The notes under the pieces were generated by a model. The model did no database searches, was not told where the DNA came from, and worked only from the letters and a program-made list of their open reading frames with translations. Of a stretch of 64,000 bases of DNA, positions 1 to 9,775 are shown piece after piece. Position numbers and translations under genes: made by a program. Numbering within the stretch: the first letter of the stretch is position 1; each line of letters opens with the position of its first letter. Source of the DNA: an uncultured Roseburia sp. (lineage in GTDB: Bacteria > Bacillota > Clostridia > Lachnospirales > Lachnospiraceae); assembly GCA_910587865.1 (NCBI GenBank), contig CAJUNX010000008.1, forward strand, positions 15,057-79,056. The letters are read 5' to 3'.

Positions 1-1244
1 GCAACCGCTCCGACGCCCGCCGCATTTCCGGATACACCGCCGGCTCCCGCCGATGCACCAGGCACACCGGCAGATGTTCCGGTTTCCAGCGTGTCTGCCG
101 CGGCTGTCCCTCCTGCTTTGCCTGCTGCAGATCCCCCGGCTGCGGCGTAGCCATGCGCACGCGCCGCCATAGCCAGCGCCAGACTACGCACATTTACCTC
201 GAGTCCGCTGTCAATCACATATTCCAAATCGGCATCCGTCGCATGATTTACGACATAATGCGTGTTCTCGGCCTGTGCTTCCTTTGTAAAGCTGTCTACC
301 AGCACTGCATCCTGCGGACGGCTGCCCTCCGTAACCGCCGCAGCGATGCACTCCGCAACCTTTTTCCCGTCAGGCGGCAGGGAAAGACCGCGCAGCTCCT
401 CCAGATAGGTAAGATTATCCTCATTGAGCGGAATCTCATTTTCCAAAAGCCAGCCGCATGCGGCAACGGTCTGATCATTGACCGGGAGCCCGGCCTGCAC
501 AATGATCCGTTCCACCTGGTCCATAAACGGAGCCATATTAATCCGCTGCCCCTCGTATCCCTGATAACCGCCGCTGTACTCTGCGCGATACAGATTCTCA
601 ATCGTCGGAGGCAGGCTGTTTTCCATCAGGTAGCGCACCACGTCATCCCCCGGTGTATGTAGTGCGGCCGCCATATGCATCGCATCCACGGCATCACGGA
701 TATTCCCTTCATTCGCCGGGATATCCGCCTCCCGAAACGCTTCCGCGAGCTGCCTGGCAAACTCCGGACTGCCCGCAAGCTTCTCCAGCTGCTCCATATT
801 CAGATCGTCTCCGAATACCGAGATATCCACCCCGGCCTTCGCAAGCTCTGCCTTAATCTTATCCGTCACTGTGATGATCGTATTCGAGGATGACTCGTCA
901 AGGGAAAATCCCTCTTTCTGCATCCTTGCATAATCCTCCTGCGAGGTCGTGCCGGCAAGCACCGTCATCTGATTCTTCCGCTCCGCAGCATCCATGGAAG
1001 CAGACTGTTCCAGTTCTTCTACCGTTGTCTTCTCCTCTTCCGCTCCGGGCTTCTGATAGGTGGCGTCTCTCATATTCACTGACATCGTTCCGCTGTGTCC
1101 GGTTGCCGTATAAGTCTCCGAACAGGCCGCCTGAGACCCTGTGATCCCTGCTTTTCCTCCAAAAATACCTTCCGCCTGCTCTTCCGGTCCGAAATCCTGC
1201 CGAAGGACATCCACAACACTGGTATTCTGCTGCTCTACTCTCAT
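1..1244 (-). CDS. DUF6240-like hypothetical protein, 3' end cut by window
   Basis: An open frame reads leftward from ATG at 1244 and leaves the window without a stop, giving at least 414 residues. An in-frame ATG at 1256 is possible, but GGAG lies 6 bases before the 1244 ATG, so that start is preferred. The protein is acidic with no signal peptide or obvious membrane segment. It contains short recurring helical modules of the type 'LMENSLPPTIENLYRA' and 'LLENEIPLNEDNLTYL', then an Ala/Gly-rich stretch near residue 375 onward. From memory this resembles the DUF6240 proteins of Lachnospiraceae, whose function is unknown to me. It is downstream of glgB on the same strand across a structured 224-base gap, so co-transcription is uncertain. 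Confidence 0.55.
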   Translation of the reverse strand, partial: MRVEQQNTSVVDVLRQDFGPEEQAEGIFGGKAGITGSQAACSETYTATGHSGTMSVNMRDATYQKPGAEEEKTTVEELEQSASMDAAERKNQMTVLAGTTSQEDYARMQKEGFSLDESSSNTIITVTDKIKAELAKAGVDISVFGDDLNMEQLEKLAGSPEFARQLAEAFREADIPANEGNIRDAVDAMHMAAALHTPGDDVVRYLMENSLPPTIENLYRAEYSGGYQGYEGQRINMAPFMDQVERIIVQAGLPVNDQTVAACGWLLENEIPLNEDNLTYLEELRGLSLPPDGKKVAECIAAAVTEGSRPQDAVLVDSFTKEAQAENTHYVVNHATDADLEYVIDSGLEVNVRSLALAMAARAHGYAAAGGSAAGKAGGTAAADTLETGTSAGVPGASAGAGGVSGNAAGVGAV

Positions 1245-1372
1245 TTCATTCTCCATTCCAGCATGAAATCACGCTTGTGCATGTTTTATATCCGCGTCTG
1301 CCGTCAGGGCATGTGTGTCATCCCCGGTACAGACTGCCGTGTGCATCTTCTTCGTCTTCCTGCAACAGGAAA

Positions 1373-1411
1373 GGCGCATCCCCGTCCCGGAAAACCGGGA
1401 CGCTATGCGCC
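1373..1411 (-). other. Strong hairpin in the glgB to DUF6240-like gap
   Basis: An outer 7-bp stem (1373-1379 with 1405-1411) encloses a perfect 8-bp stem (1383-1390 with 1395-1402) around an AAAA/TTTT loop. A second hairpin with 6-bp arms lies beside it at 1357-1371. There is no clear U-run after either on the minus strand, so this is not a textbook terminator. It could be a weak terminator for glgB or a leader structure for the next gene. I do not recognise a known riboswitch class. Confidence 0.45.
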
Positions 1412-1468
1412 GTCCATAGCTGATATATATATCGGTCATACCAGCCTGATTATTAAGAATCGCTCTCC

Positions 1469-3367
1469 CTAAAAACGGAATACAGCCGCCCCGTACGGCG
1501 ACAGCGGAAAGGCAAAGGAAAAATCCTTTCCGTCGCACTCGGATTTTATGGCGCGGTAGCTCTTTAAGCGCTCCCTGCCGTCTCCGCCGAACTTCGGATC
1601 ATCACTGTCTAAAATCAGCTTATAGCTTTTTCTCTTCGGCACGCCCACCCGGTAATCCGGCCGCTCCATCGGCGTGAAATTGCAGATAAACAGCAGATTA
1701 TTCTTACCGTCAGCGCTCTTGCGGACAAAGCTGAAAATACTCCGTTCATTGTCGTTTGCATTGATCCACTCAAAGCCTTCCCACTTGCTGTCAAGCTCAT
1801 ACATCGCCGGATTCTTCTGATAAATGTGCAGCAGCTCCTTCATCCAGTCCTGGATATGCTTATGATCCGGGTTTTCCAGTAAAAACCAGTCAAGCTCACG
1901 CTCCTCGCTCCACTCCTGAAGCTGTGCAAACTCCTGGCCCATAAACAGCAGCTTTTTGCCCGGATGCCCCATCATAAACGCATATCCCACCATCAGATTG
2001 CGGAATTTGTCAATGCCAAGGCCCGGCATCTTGTTGATCATCGAGCATTTTAAATGCACCACCTCGTCATGCGAGAGCACCAGAATATATTTTTCGCTCT
2101 CGTTGTAGCTCATGGCAAACGTCATCCGGTTGTGATTATCCTTCCGGAAATACGGATCCAGCTTCATATAATCCAGGAAGTCATGCATCCAGCCCATGTT
2201 CCATTTATAGCTGAAATTCAGCCCGTTGTCTTCCACCGGCCCGGTCACCTTCGGCCACGCCGTCGATTCCTCCGCGATCATCATTGCGCCGGGATTTCTT
2301 CCGAGTATCAGGGTATTGATATGTTTAAAGAACTCGATCGCTTCCAGGTTCTTGTTGTCGCCGTATTTATTCGCCACCCACTGCCCGTCCTGCTTGCCGT
2401 AGTCCAGGTAAAGCATGGAGGCCACCGCGTCCACGCGCAGACCGTCAATGTGATAATTTTCCACCCACATCAGCGCGCTTCCGATCAGGAAATTCTTGAC
2501 TTCATTTTTCCCGTAGTCAAAAATCTTCGTTCCCCAGTCGGGATGCTCGCCCTTTCTCGGATCCGCATATTCGTACAGACACGTCCCGTCAAACTCCGCA
2601 AGCCCGTGTGCATCCCGCGGGAAATGCGCCGGCACCCAGTCTAAAATCACACCGATCTTATGCTTGTGGCACTCATTGACAAAATACGCAAAATCCTCCG
2701 GTGTCCCATAGCGTGAAGTCGGCGCGTAATACCCGGTCACCTGATATCCCCAGGAACCGTCAAACGGATACTCCGAGATTCCCATCAGTTCCACGTGCGT
2801 ATATCCCATATCCGTCACATAGGGGATCAGCGCCGCCGCCAGCTCCCGGTATGTGTAAAATCCTTCATCCTCGCGGTTCGGATGACGCATCCATGATCCC
2901 GGATGCACCTCGTAGATCGCCATCGGCTGCCCGTACATGTCTTTTATCTGCGCCCGCGCACTCATCCATTTGGCATCCGTCCACTTAAAATGACCGATAT
3001 CGGCCACCGCCGATGCCGTCCCCGGACGAAGCTCCGCATAATGCGCATACGGATCCGCTTTATAGAGACGCTTACCGTCCTTTGTCTCGATCAGATATTT
3101 GTAGAGCGCTCCCTCTCTGACGCCCGGCACAAACAGTTCGAAAATCCCCATCGTCTCCGGCTCTAAGCACTTCATCTCATCCGCCGTCTCATTCCAGTCA
3201 TTGAAACTTCCGATGACCCACACCTTTCTGGCGTTCGGCGCCCACAGGTCAAAACAGACGCCCTTTTTCCCTTTCTGTGTCGTCAGGTGCGCACCCAGCT
3301 TCCGATAAATATCATAGTGTGTTGCCTGCCCAAACAAATAGCGGTCCAGTTCTGTAAAATTAGCCAT
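1469..3367 (-). CDS. glgB: 1,4-alpha-glucan branching enzyme
   Basis: This cytoplasmic GH13 enzyme makes alpha-1,6 branches in glycogen by cutting alpha-1,4 chains and transferring the fragment. The 632-residue protein has an N-terminal carbohydrate-binding module (about 35-125, 'WAPNARKVWVIGSFNDWN'), the (beta/alpha)8 domain (about 145-510) and a C-terminal beta domain. Catalytic residues fit the family: nucleophile Asp313 in 'GLRVDAV', acid/base Glu366 in 'MMIAEES', and Asp434 in 'LSHDEVV'. The length is typical. ATG at 3367 follows an AAAGGGG-type ribosome site. It starts 18 bases after the TPR-ATPase gene, so the two are probably co-transcribed; no other glg gene is in the window. Confidence 0.95.
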   Translation of the reverse strand: MANFTELDRYLFGQATHYDIYRKLGAHLTTQKGKKGVCFDLWAPNARKVWVIGSFNDWNETADEMKCLEPETMGIFELFVPGVREGALYKYLIETKDGKRLYKADPYAHYAELRPGTASAVADIGHFKWTDAKWMSARAQIKDMYGQPMAIYEVHPGSWMRHPNREDEGFYTYRELAAALIPYVTDMGYTHVELMGISEYPFDGSWGYQVTGYYAPTSRYGTPEDFAYFVNECHKHKIGVILDWVPAHFPRDAHGLAEFDGTCLYEYADPRKGEHPDWGTKIFDYGKNEVKNFLIGSALMWVENYHIDGLRVDAVASMLYLDYGKQDGQWVANKYGDNKNLEAIEFFKHINTLILGRNPGAMMIAEESTAWPKVTGPVEDNGLNFSYKWNMGWMHDFLDYMKLDPYFRKDNHNRMTFAMSYNESEKYILVLSHDEVVHLKCSMINKMPGLGIDKFRNLMVGYAFMMGHPGKKLLFMGQEFAQLQEWSEERELDWFLLENPDHKHIQDWMKELLHIYQKNPAMYELDSKWEGFEWINANDNERSIFSFVRKSADGKNNLLFICNFTPMERPDYRVGVPKRKSYKLILDSDDPKFGGDGRERLKSYRAIKSECDGKDFSFAFPLSPYGAAVFRF

Positions 3368-3385
3368 ACCCTTTTACCCCTTTAT

Positions 3386-6061
3386 TTAAATTTTAAATGC
3401 AAAATCTTTTTCATGGAGAATGACATAGTCCTCGTCATCATATCTCCGCGAAGCGATAATGCTGAATGCCTTTTTTAACCCTCCCCGCTCCGCTCTTGCG
3501 ATCGCTTCATCCACGATCTCTTTCACCTCGGTCAGCGTCGTCGCCTGATCCAGCTTCTGAATATTACTGATACTGTTGTAAAGCGCAAGCACTCCCATCT
3601 CATCAATCGTATATCCCTGTTCATTCGCATAGGACCGGGCAAAAGATACCAGTTCGTCACTTGTAAAAATCGGTATGTTAATCTTCTCGGAAAATCTTGA
3701 CGCAAACCCGGCGTCCCTGCTCAGCGCTTTTTCGATTCCCTTGCGGGTATCCTCCAGAATCACAAGCAGACCGCTCTCATTGCACTCCAGCAGTGTCGAT
3801 AACTTGATCGCTGTCTCCCTGGAAATCCCTCCTGCCTGTTCGATGATCAGGCATCCTCCCTCCACTTTTTTGAGAAGAGTCGGGATATCCTTCTGATTCA
3901 GCACAGATGCCTCTATCCGTCCGACCCGCCCGTCCGGTCTGCCGGTCTCCGCCTGCAGCGCTTTTATCATGCTGGTCGCAAGCACCGTCTTTCCGCTGCC
4001 CGGACCTCCCTGAATAATCATATTTCCGGTCGACGCCCGTCCGCCTGATGTCAGCCGGTCCGCCGCGCCGGTCAGCGCCTGACAAAGCTGGCGCTCCATT
4101 CCTTTAATCGGCACAAAATACGAAAAAATCTCTCTCTGCTCCTTAGAAAGGTTCGTCACTGTCCGGCGGCCGTCCTCTTCCGGCTCCGCGATCCTGGGAA
4201 GCTCCTCCTCCTGCCGGTTTCGTGAGACTTCGTTTTGTACGCTCCGCGTCGCTTCCGCAAGCAGCGCTTCTTCAAAATCAAGCTCCTTTGCCTGCTTCTC
4301 CGCCGCCAGCGCCTGCTCCTCCACCGCGCGCTCAAACTCCTCGCTGAGCGCCAGCGTGTCCGCAGGCAGCAAATCTTCTTCCATATATGCGGTATTTACC
4401 GGCAGCAGCTCGGAATCCTCCTGCTCCGTGATCTGCACATCGTCCGCTGCTTCCTCTCCTTCCGGAAGCAGCTCCTGCATATCGTCTTGCTGATGCCAGA
4501 AACGTTCCTCTGTCTGAACTGCATTCGACGCGTCGGATAAATCCTCCTGCATAAATCCGATCTCTTCCCCCACGGACGGCTCTTTAATCTCCGAGGGATC
4601 GGAATCCTCCTCTGCGTTCTCCAGCAGGTTCGGAAGCTCCGACACCAGTCCCGCTCCCATCACGGCCAGCTGTTCATCGATCTCGGCGCTTTCCTGCTTC
4701 ACCGTATTGATCCTCTGGTCCAGCGCCTGGGTAATGCTGGCAAGCGTTTCCGCCATATCCTGTTCACCGGGCTCCGCCCCGTCATACTGCTCCGGCATAA
4801 GAACATCCGCGGTCAGGCCCGGATCCAGCTTCAGAAGGTTCTCCATAATTCCGGCGACTTCGCGCATCGCCCGCTCTTTTGACGCGCGGAGCTTTCGCTG
4901 CTCCGCCTCATCCAGCACGGCTTTGGCCGCACGCTTCTTTTTCTCCCAGTCCGCGAGCACATCCCCGATCGAAATCTGACCGTCAATCTGTGGCTCGGAC
5001 ACACCCTTTTCGGGCACATACAGACTCATCTGACCGTCGTAATCCTCCGCGAGCAGCTGCATATAATCCGTTTTCAATGAATTGTCAATCTCTTCGTCCG
5101 TCTCGATATACGGCAGATCCTCGTCTTCCGAAAAACCGGATTCCTCTCCCGGCATCTGAAGATACGGAAAGCTCTCCACGAGCTTCTCGACGTTTGCCAT
5201 GCTGTCATCCACGGCTTCTTTTTCCGTCGCTTCCATGATCTCCTGCATGCTCTTCTGCAGTTCCTTCTGGATATTCTGCGTGTTAAACCGCTCCGGCGGA
5301 AGCTTTACTTTCGGGATCTGCACCGGCGTGCTGATGATCTCCCCGGATTCAAGCTCCTCCCCCGGTCTGATCTCCACATATCCGGTCTTCTGATGGAACG
5401 AACGATACTTCTCCTCCTGCTGCGGCGTCAGCGGACGGTAGAGCATCTTTAACTCAAGCGCACGCTCCACGTAGGGGCCGTCCCCGAACCAGAGAATCAG
5501 CTCGTCGCAGGTCTCCACGCATTTTTCTCCCATCCCGGCCTCATGATACAGGTGCGCCAGCTCACATGCCCACTCTTCCGAATATTCCTGCTCTTTTAAA
5601 TCCTCAAGAATATGAATGAGCGACTGTAAATCCGCTCCCTCCGCCTTGCTGATCTCGTATCTGAGCACATATTTGAGGTTATCATGCGGTGCGAGTTCGA
5701 CAAATTCCTCATAATAGTCCTTCGCCTCCGTATAATTTCCCATCTTAACCGCCACCTCCGCCAGGCGGTAGATGATGATACGGCCGATCGGTGAGCGCTC
5801 CTGCGCCATGAGAAGAATGTCCCTGCTGTCCTCGTAGCGGCCATCCTTCTCATAGATCTCACCCGCTGTAATCAGCGCGTTTACGTTTTTTATTTTACTC
5901 CAGTTCACTGTATCGGCGATCTCGCGCGCTTCCTGATACCGGTTCTCCGCGGCGAGAGATTTCATCTGATCCAGTTTCACTTTGTACTCATATTTATCCA
6001 ATTTATGCCACCTCAGATGTGCATCATTTTCTCTTTTTTGGTATAAGTTTATCACACGCAT
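3386..6061 (-). CDS. TPR protein with C-terminal AAA-type ATPase domain
   Basis: The protein has 891 residues. Residues about 25-215 form TPR-like helical repeats. Residues about 230-630 are a very acidic, low-complexity and coiled-coil linker. Residues about 640-870 are an ATPase domain with Walker A GGPGSGKT at 685-692. The Walker B strand reads 'GCLIIEQ' (about 736-742), so the usual Asp-Glu pair is replaced by Glu-Gln. 'SRFSEKINIPIFTSDEL' further on resembles CbxX/CfxQ-type AAA proteins. No signal peptide or membrane segment is seen. It probably assembles or remodels a partner bound by the TPRs, but the target is unknown. It lies between the AI-2E permease (16-base gap) and glgB (18-base gap) in a likely operon. 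Domain call is firm; function is open. Confidence 0.7.
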   Translation of the reverse strand: MRVINLYQKRENDAHLRWHKLDKYEYKVKLDQMKSLAAENRYQEAREIADTVNWSKIKNVNALITAGEIYEKDGRYEDSRDILLMAQERSPIGRIIIYRLAEVAVKMGNYTEAKDYYEEFVELAPHDNLKYVLRYEISKAEGADLQSLIHILEDLKEQEYSEEWACELAHLYHEAGMGEKCVETCDELILWFGDGPYVERALELKMLYRPLTPQQEEKYRSFHQKTGYVEIRPGEELESGEIISTPVQIPKVKLPPERFNTQNIQKELQKSMQEIMEATEKEAVDDSMANVEKLVESFPYLQMPGEESGFSEDEDLPYIETDEEIDNSLKTDYMQLLAEDYDGQMSLYVPEKGVSEPQIDGQISIGDVLADWEKKKRAAKAVLDEAEQRKLRASKERAMREVAGIMENLLKLDPGLTADVLMPEQYDGAEPGEQDMAETLASITQALDQRINTVKQESAEIDEQLAVMGAGLVSELPNLLENAEEDSDPSEIKEPSVGEEIGFMQEDLSDASNAVQTEERFWHQQDDMQELLPEGEEAADDVQITEQEDSELLPVNTAYMEEDLLPADTLALSEEFERAVEEQALAAEKQAKELDFEEALLAEATRSVQNEVSRNRQEEELPRIAEPEEDGRRTVTNLSKEQREIFSYFVPIKGMERQLCQALTGAADRLTSGGRASTGNMIIQGGPGSGKTVLATSMIKALQAETGRPDGRVGRIEASVLNQKDIPTLLKKVEGGCLIIEQAGGISRETAIKLSTLLECNESGLLVILEDTRKGIEKALSRDAGFASRFSEKINIPIFTSDELVSFARSYANEQGYTIDEMGVLALYNSISNIQKLDQATTLTEVKEIVDEAIARAERGGLKKAFSIIASRRYDDEDYVILHEKDFAFKI

Positions 6062-6077
6062 ACAGAGATGTCAAAAT

Positions 6078-7418
6078 TTATCGCATTTCCCCGGATGTCT
6101 CTTCCTGATCTTTCTCTCCGTCTTTCTCTTCTTCCTGCAGCGCCCGTTTTTTTCCGTTTTTCCTCTCATACAAAAGCCGGTTTGTCCGTTCATCGACACT
6201 CGTCATATAAACATAGCTCTGTGTGTCCTCCGCGAGTCCCCTCTTTCTTAAAAAATAACGCACGCACTTCTGTGTGATATAATAGATCACTGCCATCAGC
6301 GGCACTCCGAGCAGCATACCCGGGAATCCCCATAAGCCTCCGAATACCATGATGGCAAACACCACCCAGAACGACGAGAGTCCCGTCGAATTGCCCAGAA
6401 TCTTCGGCCCTATGATATTCCCGTCAATCTGCTGCAGCACGAGAATGAAAATCAGAAAGTACAATCCCTGTACCGGATTCTGCAGCACCACGATAATAAA
6501 AGAAGGGATCGCACCGATAAACGGCCCGAAAAACGGAATGACATTTGTAACGCCGATAATCACTGCCAGAAGCACGGTATCCGGCATCTGCATAATCGCG
6601 AGCACAATGTACGCGAGCACGCCGATAATGGCGGAGTCCAGAATCTTTCCCGTGATAAATCCGCCGAATATCTCGTTGCTTTTGCGCAGAGTGTGAATGA
6701 TAACATTCGCGCGCACCGGTTTAAAGACAGCATATACTATCTTTTTTGCCTGGCCTGCGAATATCTCCTTACTCGAGAGCACATAGACGGAGACAATCAC
6801 GCCGACCAGAATGTTCAACAGAAACTTTACCCCGTAGATCACACCGCTCGTGATCGACAGCAGATACTTCTGCGCCTGCGGAAGGATATCCTTTTCCATA
6901 AAATCCTGCACGGATTTGCTCGTCTTCTCGAAAAGATTCCGCACAAATTCCGCAATCTCGGTATCGCCCTTCGTGAAATCCTCCACCCAGGCCACCAGAT
7001 TGCTGACCTCCTCCGGGAACCCGGTCACCATCTCCTGGATGCTCTTTGAGACTGCAGGCACAATCGCAACCATCAGCAGCATCACAATCCCGACGACAAG
7101 AAGCCATGCGCCGGTGATGCCGATGCCGCGCGAGAGCCTGACGGCCTTTTTCTGATTTTTCATGCGCGGCTTCAGCAGCTTTTTCGCCCAGCTTTCGATC
7201 GTGCTCATCACCGGATTTAACAGATAGGCAAGCACCAGGCCGATGATGATCGGCTGTAAAATGCCGAAAAGTTTTTTCCAGAAATTCGTAAAGCCGTTAT
7301 ACCGGTATATTATAAAGAAGAATAGTATGCAGCAGCAGAATGTGATAAATACCGCCAGCGCTATTATGGTATACTGTCTGAGTTTTTCGTCGGTCTGCTG
7401 TTTTTTTTCTTTGTCCAC
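6078..7418 (-). CDS. AI-2E family transporter (PF01594-type permease)
   Basis: This integral membrane protein has 446 residues and about seven to eight hydrophobic segments, starting with a pair at about 15-65. A large soluble loop spans about 135-190. The C-terminal signature 'IDGNIIGPKILGNSTGLS' followed by 'VFGGLWGFPGMLLGVPLMA' is characteristic of the family. The C-terminal tail after about 400 is charged and rich in Lys and Glu. Family members include the AI-2 exporter TqsA and Na+/H+ antiporters, so the substrate cannot be assigned. The start is GTG at 7418, preceded by GGGAGGG at about 7 bases. It lies 41 bases after the hydratase gene and 16 before the TPR-ATPase gene, with which it is probably co-transcribed. 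Confidence 0.85.
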   Translation of the reverse strand: MDKEKKQQTDEKLRQYTIIALAVFITFCCCILFFFIIYRYNGFTNFWKKLFGILQPIIIGLVLAYLLNPVMSTIESWAKKLLKPRMKNQKKAVRLSRGIGITGAWLLVVGIVMLLMVAIVPAVSKSIQEMVTGFPEEVSNLVAWVEDFTKGDTEIAEFVRNLFEKTSKSVQDFMEKDILPQAQKYLLSITSGVIYGVKFLLNILVGVIVSVYVLSSKEIFAGQAKKIVYAVFKPVRANVIIHTLRKSNEIFGGFITGKILDSAIIGVLAYIVLAIMQMPDTVLLAVIIGVTNVIPFFGPFIGAIPSFIIVVLQNPVQGLYFLIFILVLQQIDGNIIGPKILGNSTGLSSFWVVFAIMVFGGLWGFPGMLLGVPLMAVIYYITQKCVRYFLRKRGLAEDTQSYVYMTSVDERTNRLLYERKNGKKRALQEEEKDGEKDQEETSGEMR

Positions 7419-7459
7419 AGTATCACCCTCCCGGTGTCCCCTTCACATACGGACTGCTG

Positions 7460-9763
7460 TCATCCACGGTAATAATTGATCAGACAGCCTTTTAAGATAA
7501 TCTGCCGCTCGTCATCCGTCATGGCCCCAAGCCCTAAGGTAAATTCCTTCACACCGTCTGTTCCGACCACATACGCACTGATCTGATCCCGCTTTTCTTT
7601 CACTGCCCTGCGGATATCCGGAAGGAACAGATAATCCAGATTCTCAAACGGCAGTGCACCCTCCGGGATCACAAACGGCAGCATTCCCCAGTTGATGAGA
7701 TTCGAGCGGTAGCGCTTCGTTGCGTATTCATTCGCGATATTCGCCCAGCCGCCCAGTACCTTCTGGCAGGACGCGGCCTGTTCTCTCGCGGATCCGTCTC
7801 CTGGTTTTACCGCAAAGATCGTGCTCCCGAATCCGAGCAGATCGCCCGCGGTATTCTCCGCAAACTTCTTTTCCGGGAATGCCTCCGCGATCACGCGCAT
7901 GACATCTGCGAGACCTTCCACCTCCTGAAGCGGGCAGCTTCCCGCCTCAACGGCCTTCTGCGCCTTCTGAATCTCTTTCGCCCGTCCGACATACTGCGGA
8001 TCCTTTCTCGAAAGCGCAAATTCGGCAAGCCCGAGCGGATTCGACCGGAATGAGGAGGTCTCCCCTGACGGGATCAGCTCGTCCGTCGTCGTGACCGGGT
8101 CATGGATCTCCGACACAACGCGCAGCACCAGGTTCTCCGGGAGCGCACTCATCGCCGGCCAGTCCTTGATGTTCGGCCCGAACTGAATCTCCACGGACGG
8201 ATCCGCCTTGCCATGGCTGTCAAAGACGCGGTTGTCGTAAATCGTTTTGTCAAAGAAATATTTCGGCTTTGTGAAGTCCGCGTCTACCTCTGTCGCCGCC
8301 GTCAGATATCCCTTATTTACCGCCGTCGCAGCGATCGAACGCGCATCCATCAGCGCCACGGACGCCACCTGGCCCTGCTGCACCTTCGAGCCCTCACGGT
8401 TCGGGAAGTTTCTCGTTGAGTGCCGGATCGAAAACGCGTTGTTGGCCGGCGTGTCGCCCGCGCCGAAGCACGGCCCGCAGAATGCGGTTTTCATAACGGC
8501 TCCCGCCGCGATCAGCGATGCCGCCGCCCCGTTTTTCACCAGCTCCATATAGACCGGCATACTGGCCGGGTATACGCTCAGTGTAAATTCGTCGGAACCG
8601 ATGCCGCCGCCCTTTAAGATATCCGCCGCATCGCAGATATTTTCAAACCCGCCGCCAGCGCAGCCCGCGATGATACCCTGATCCACGTATAACCTTCCGT
8701 TTCTGGCCTTACTCTTTAAGTCAGGCTTCACCGCGCCGTCAAAGCTGACCTCCGCGCGTTTCTCACAGTCGTCGAGGATATCCATGAGGTTTGCATTCAG
8801 CTCCTCGATCGTGTAGGTGTTGCTCGGGTGGAACGGCATCGCAATCATGGGTCTGATCTCGCTAAGATCGATCTCAATCATCCCGTCGTAGTACGCTGCC
8901 GCGCCCGGATTCAGCTCCTTATAATCCCCGCTGCGGCCGTGAATCTCATAGAATTCACGCACTGCATCGTCCGTCCTCCAGATCGAGGAGAGACAGGTGG
9001 TCTCCGTCGTCATCACGTCAACGCCGATCCGGAAATCCACACTTATATTCGACACGCCCGGTCCGACAAACTCCATGACTTTATTTTTGACATATCCGCT
9101 GTCAAAGACGGCGCCGATAATCGCGAGCGCCACATCCTGCGGCCCCACGCCCTTCTGCGGAGCGCCGGTTAAATAAACGCCGGTCACGCCGGGCATATCA
9201 ATGTCATATGTCTTTCCCAGCAGCTGCTTGACCAGCTCCGGGCCGCCCTCTCCGACCGCCATGGTGCCGAGCGCACCGTACCTGGTGTGGGAATCGGAGC
9301 CTAAGATCATCCGGCCTCCCCCGGCGAGCATCTCTCTGGCAAACTGGTGGATAACCGCCTGGTGGGGCGGTACATATACGCCGCCGTACCGCTTTGCACA
9401 GGTCAGCCCGAACATATGGTCATCCTCATTGATCGTCCCGCCCACCGCGCAGAGACTGTTGTGGCAGTTCGTCAGCACGTAGGGCACCGGAAAGCGCTCC
9501 AGTCCCGAGGCACGTGCCGTCTGTATGATCCCTACAAATGTAATGTCATGGGACGTCAGCCGGTCAAACGTAATCTGCAGCTTTTTCATATCCCCGGACT
9601 TGTTGTGTTCCTTTAAGATACCATATGCGATCGTCTGCGCGGCTGCCTCTTCCTTTGTGACTTCGTGCCCGATCCGGCTTTTCACTGCCCCAAACGCATG
9701 TTCATCGTCCTCGATCAGCTCTGTTCCGTTGATCAGGTACACGCCTTTTTCGTATAATTTCAT
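7460..9763 (-). CDS. Aconitase-family hydratase
   Basis: The protein has 767 residues and belongs to the aconitase/isopropylmalate isomerase superfamily with a [4Fe-4S] cluster. The three cluster cysteines appear intact: Cys368 in 'AGCAGG' and Cys429/Cys432 in 'CGPC'. 'GSDSHT' (155-160) is the conserved substrate-binding segment. The C-terminal swivel domain follows from about 590. It resembles the uncharacterised YbhJ-type hydratases rather than AcnA, AcnB or the LeuCD pair, so the substrate (citrate or another hydroxyacid) is not certain. ATG at 9763 follows GGAGG at 9770-9774. A sigma-A promoter and a 215-base structured leader precede it, suggesting regulation after initiation. Confidence 0.8.
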   Translation of the reverse strand: MKLYEKGVYLINGTELIEDDEHAFGAVKSRIGHEVTKEEAAAQTIAYGILKEHNKSGDMKKLQITFDRLTSHDITFVGIIQTARASGLERFPVPYVLTNCHNSLCAVGGTINEDDHMFGLTCAKRYGGVYVPPHQAVIHQFAREMLAGGGRMILGSDSHTRYGALGTMAVGEGGPELVKQLLGKTYDIDMPGVTGVYLTGAPQKGVGPQDVALAIIGAVFDSGYVKNKVMEFVGPGVSNISVDFRIGVDVMTTETTCLSSIWRTDDAVREFYEIHGRSGDYKELNPGAAAYYDGMIEIDLSEIRPMIAMPFHPSNTYTIEELNANLMDILDDCEKRAEVSFDGAVKPDLKSKARNGRLYVDQGIIAGCAGGGFENICDAADILKGGGIGSDEFTLSVYPASMPVYMELVKNGAAASLIAAGAVMKTAFCGPCFGAGDTPANNAFSIRHSTRNFPNREGSKVQQGQVASVALMDARSIAATAVNKGYLTAATEVDADFTKPKYFFDKTIYDNRVFDSHGKADPSVEIQFGPNIKDWPAMSALPENLVLRVVSEIHDPVTTTDELIPSGETSSFRSNPLGLAEFALSRKDPQYVGRAKEIQKAQKAVEAGSCPLQEVEGLADVMRVIAEAFPEKKFAENTAGDLLGFGSTIFAVKPGDGSAREQAASCQKVLGGWANIANEYATKRYRSNLINWGMLPFVIPEGALPFENLDYLFLPDIRRAVKEKRDQISAYVVGTDGVKEFTLGLGAMTDDERQIILKGCLINYYRG

Positions 9764-9775
9764 ATTTTACCTCCA

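Noticed and set aside
1245..1468. Possible c-di-GMP riboswitch upstream of the DUF6240-like gene
   Set aside because: The conserved GEMM core sequences are absent; only generic hairpins are seen.
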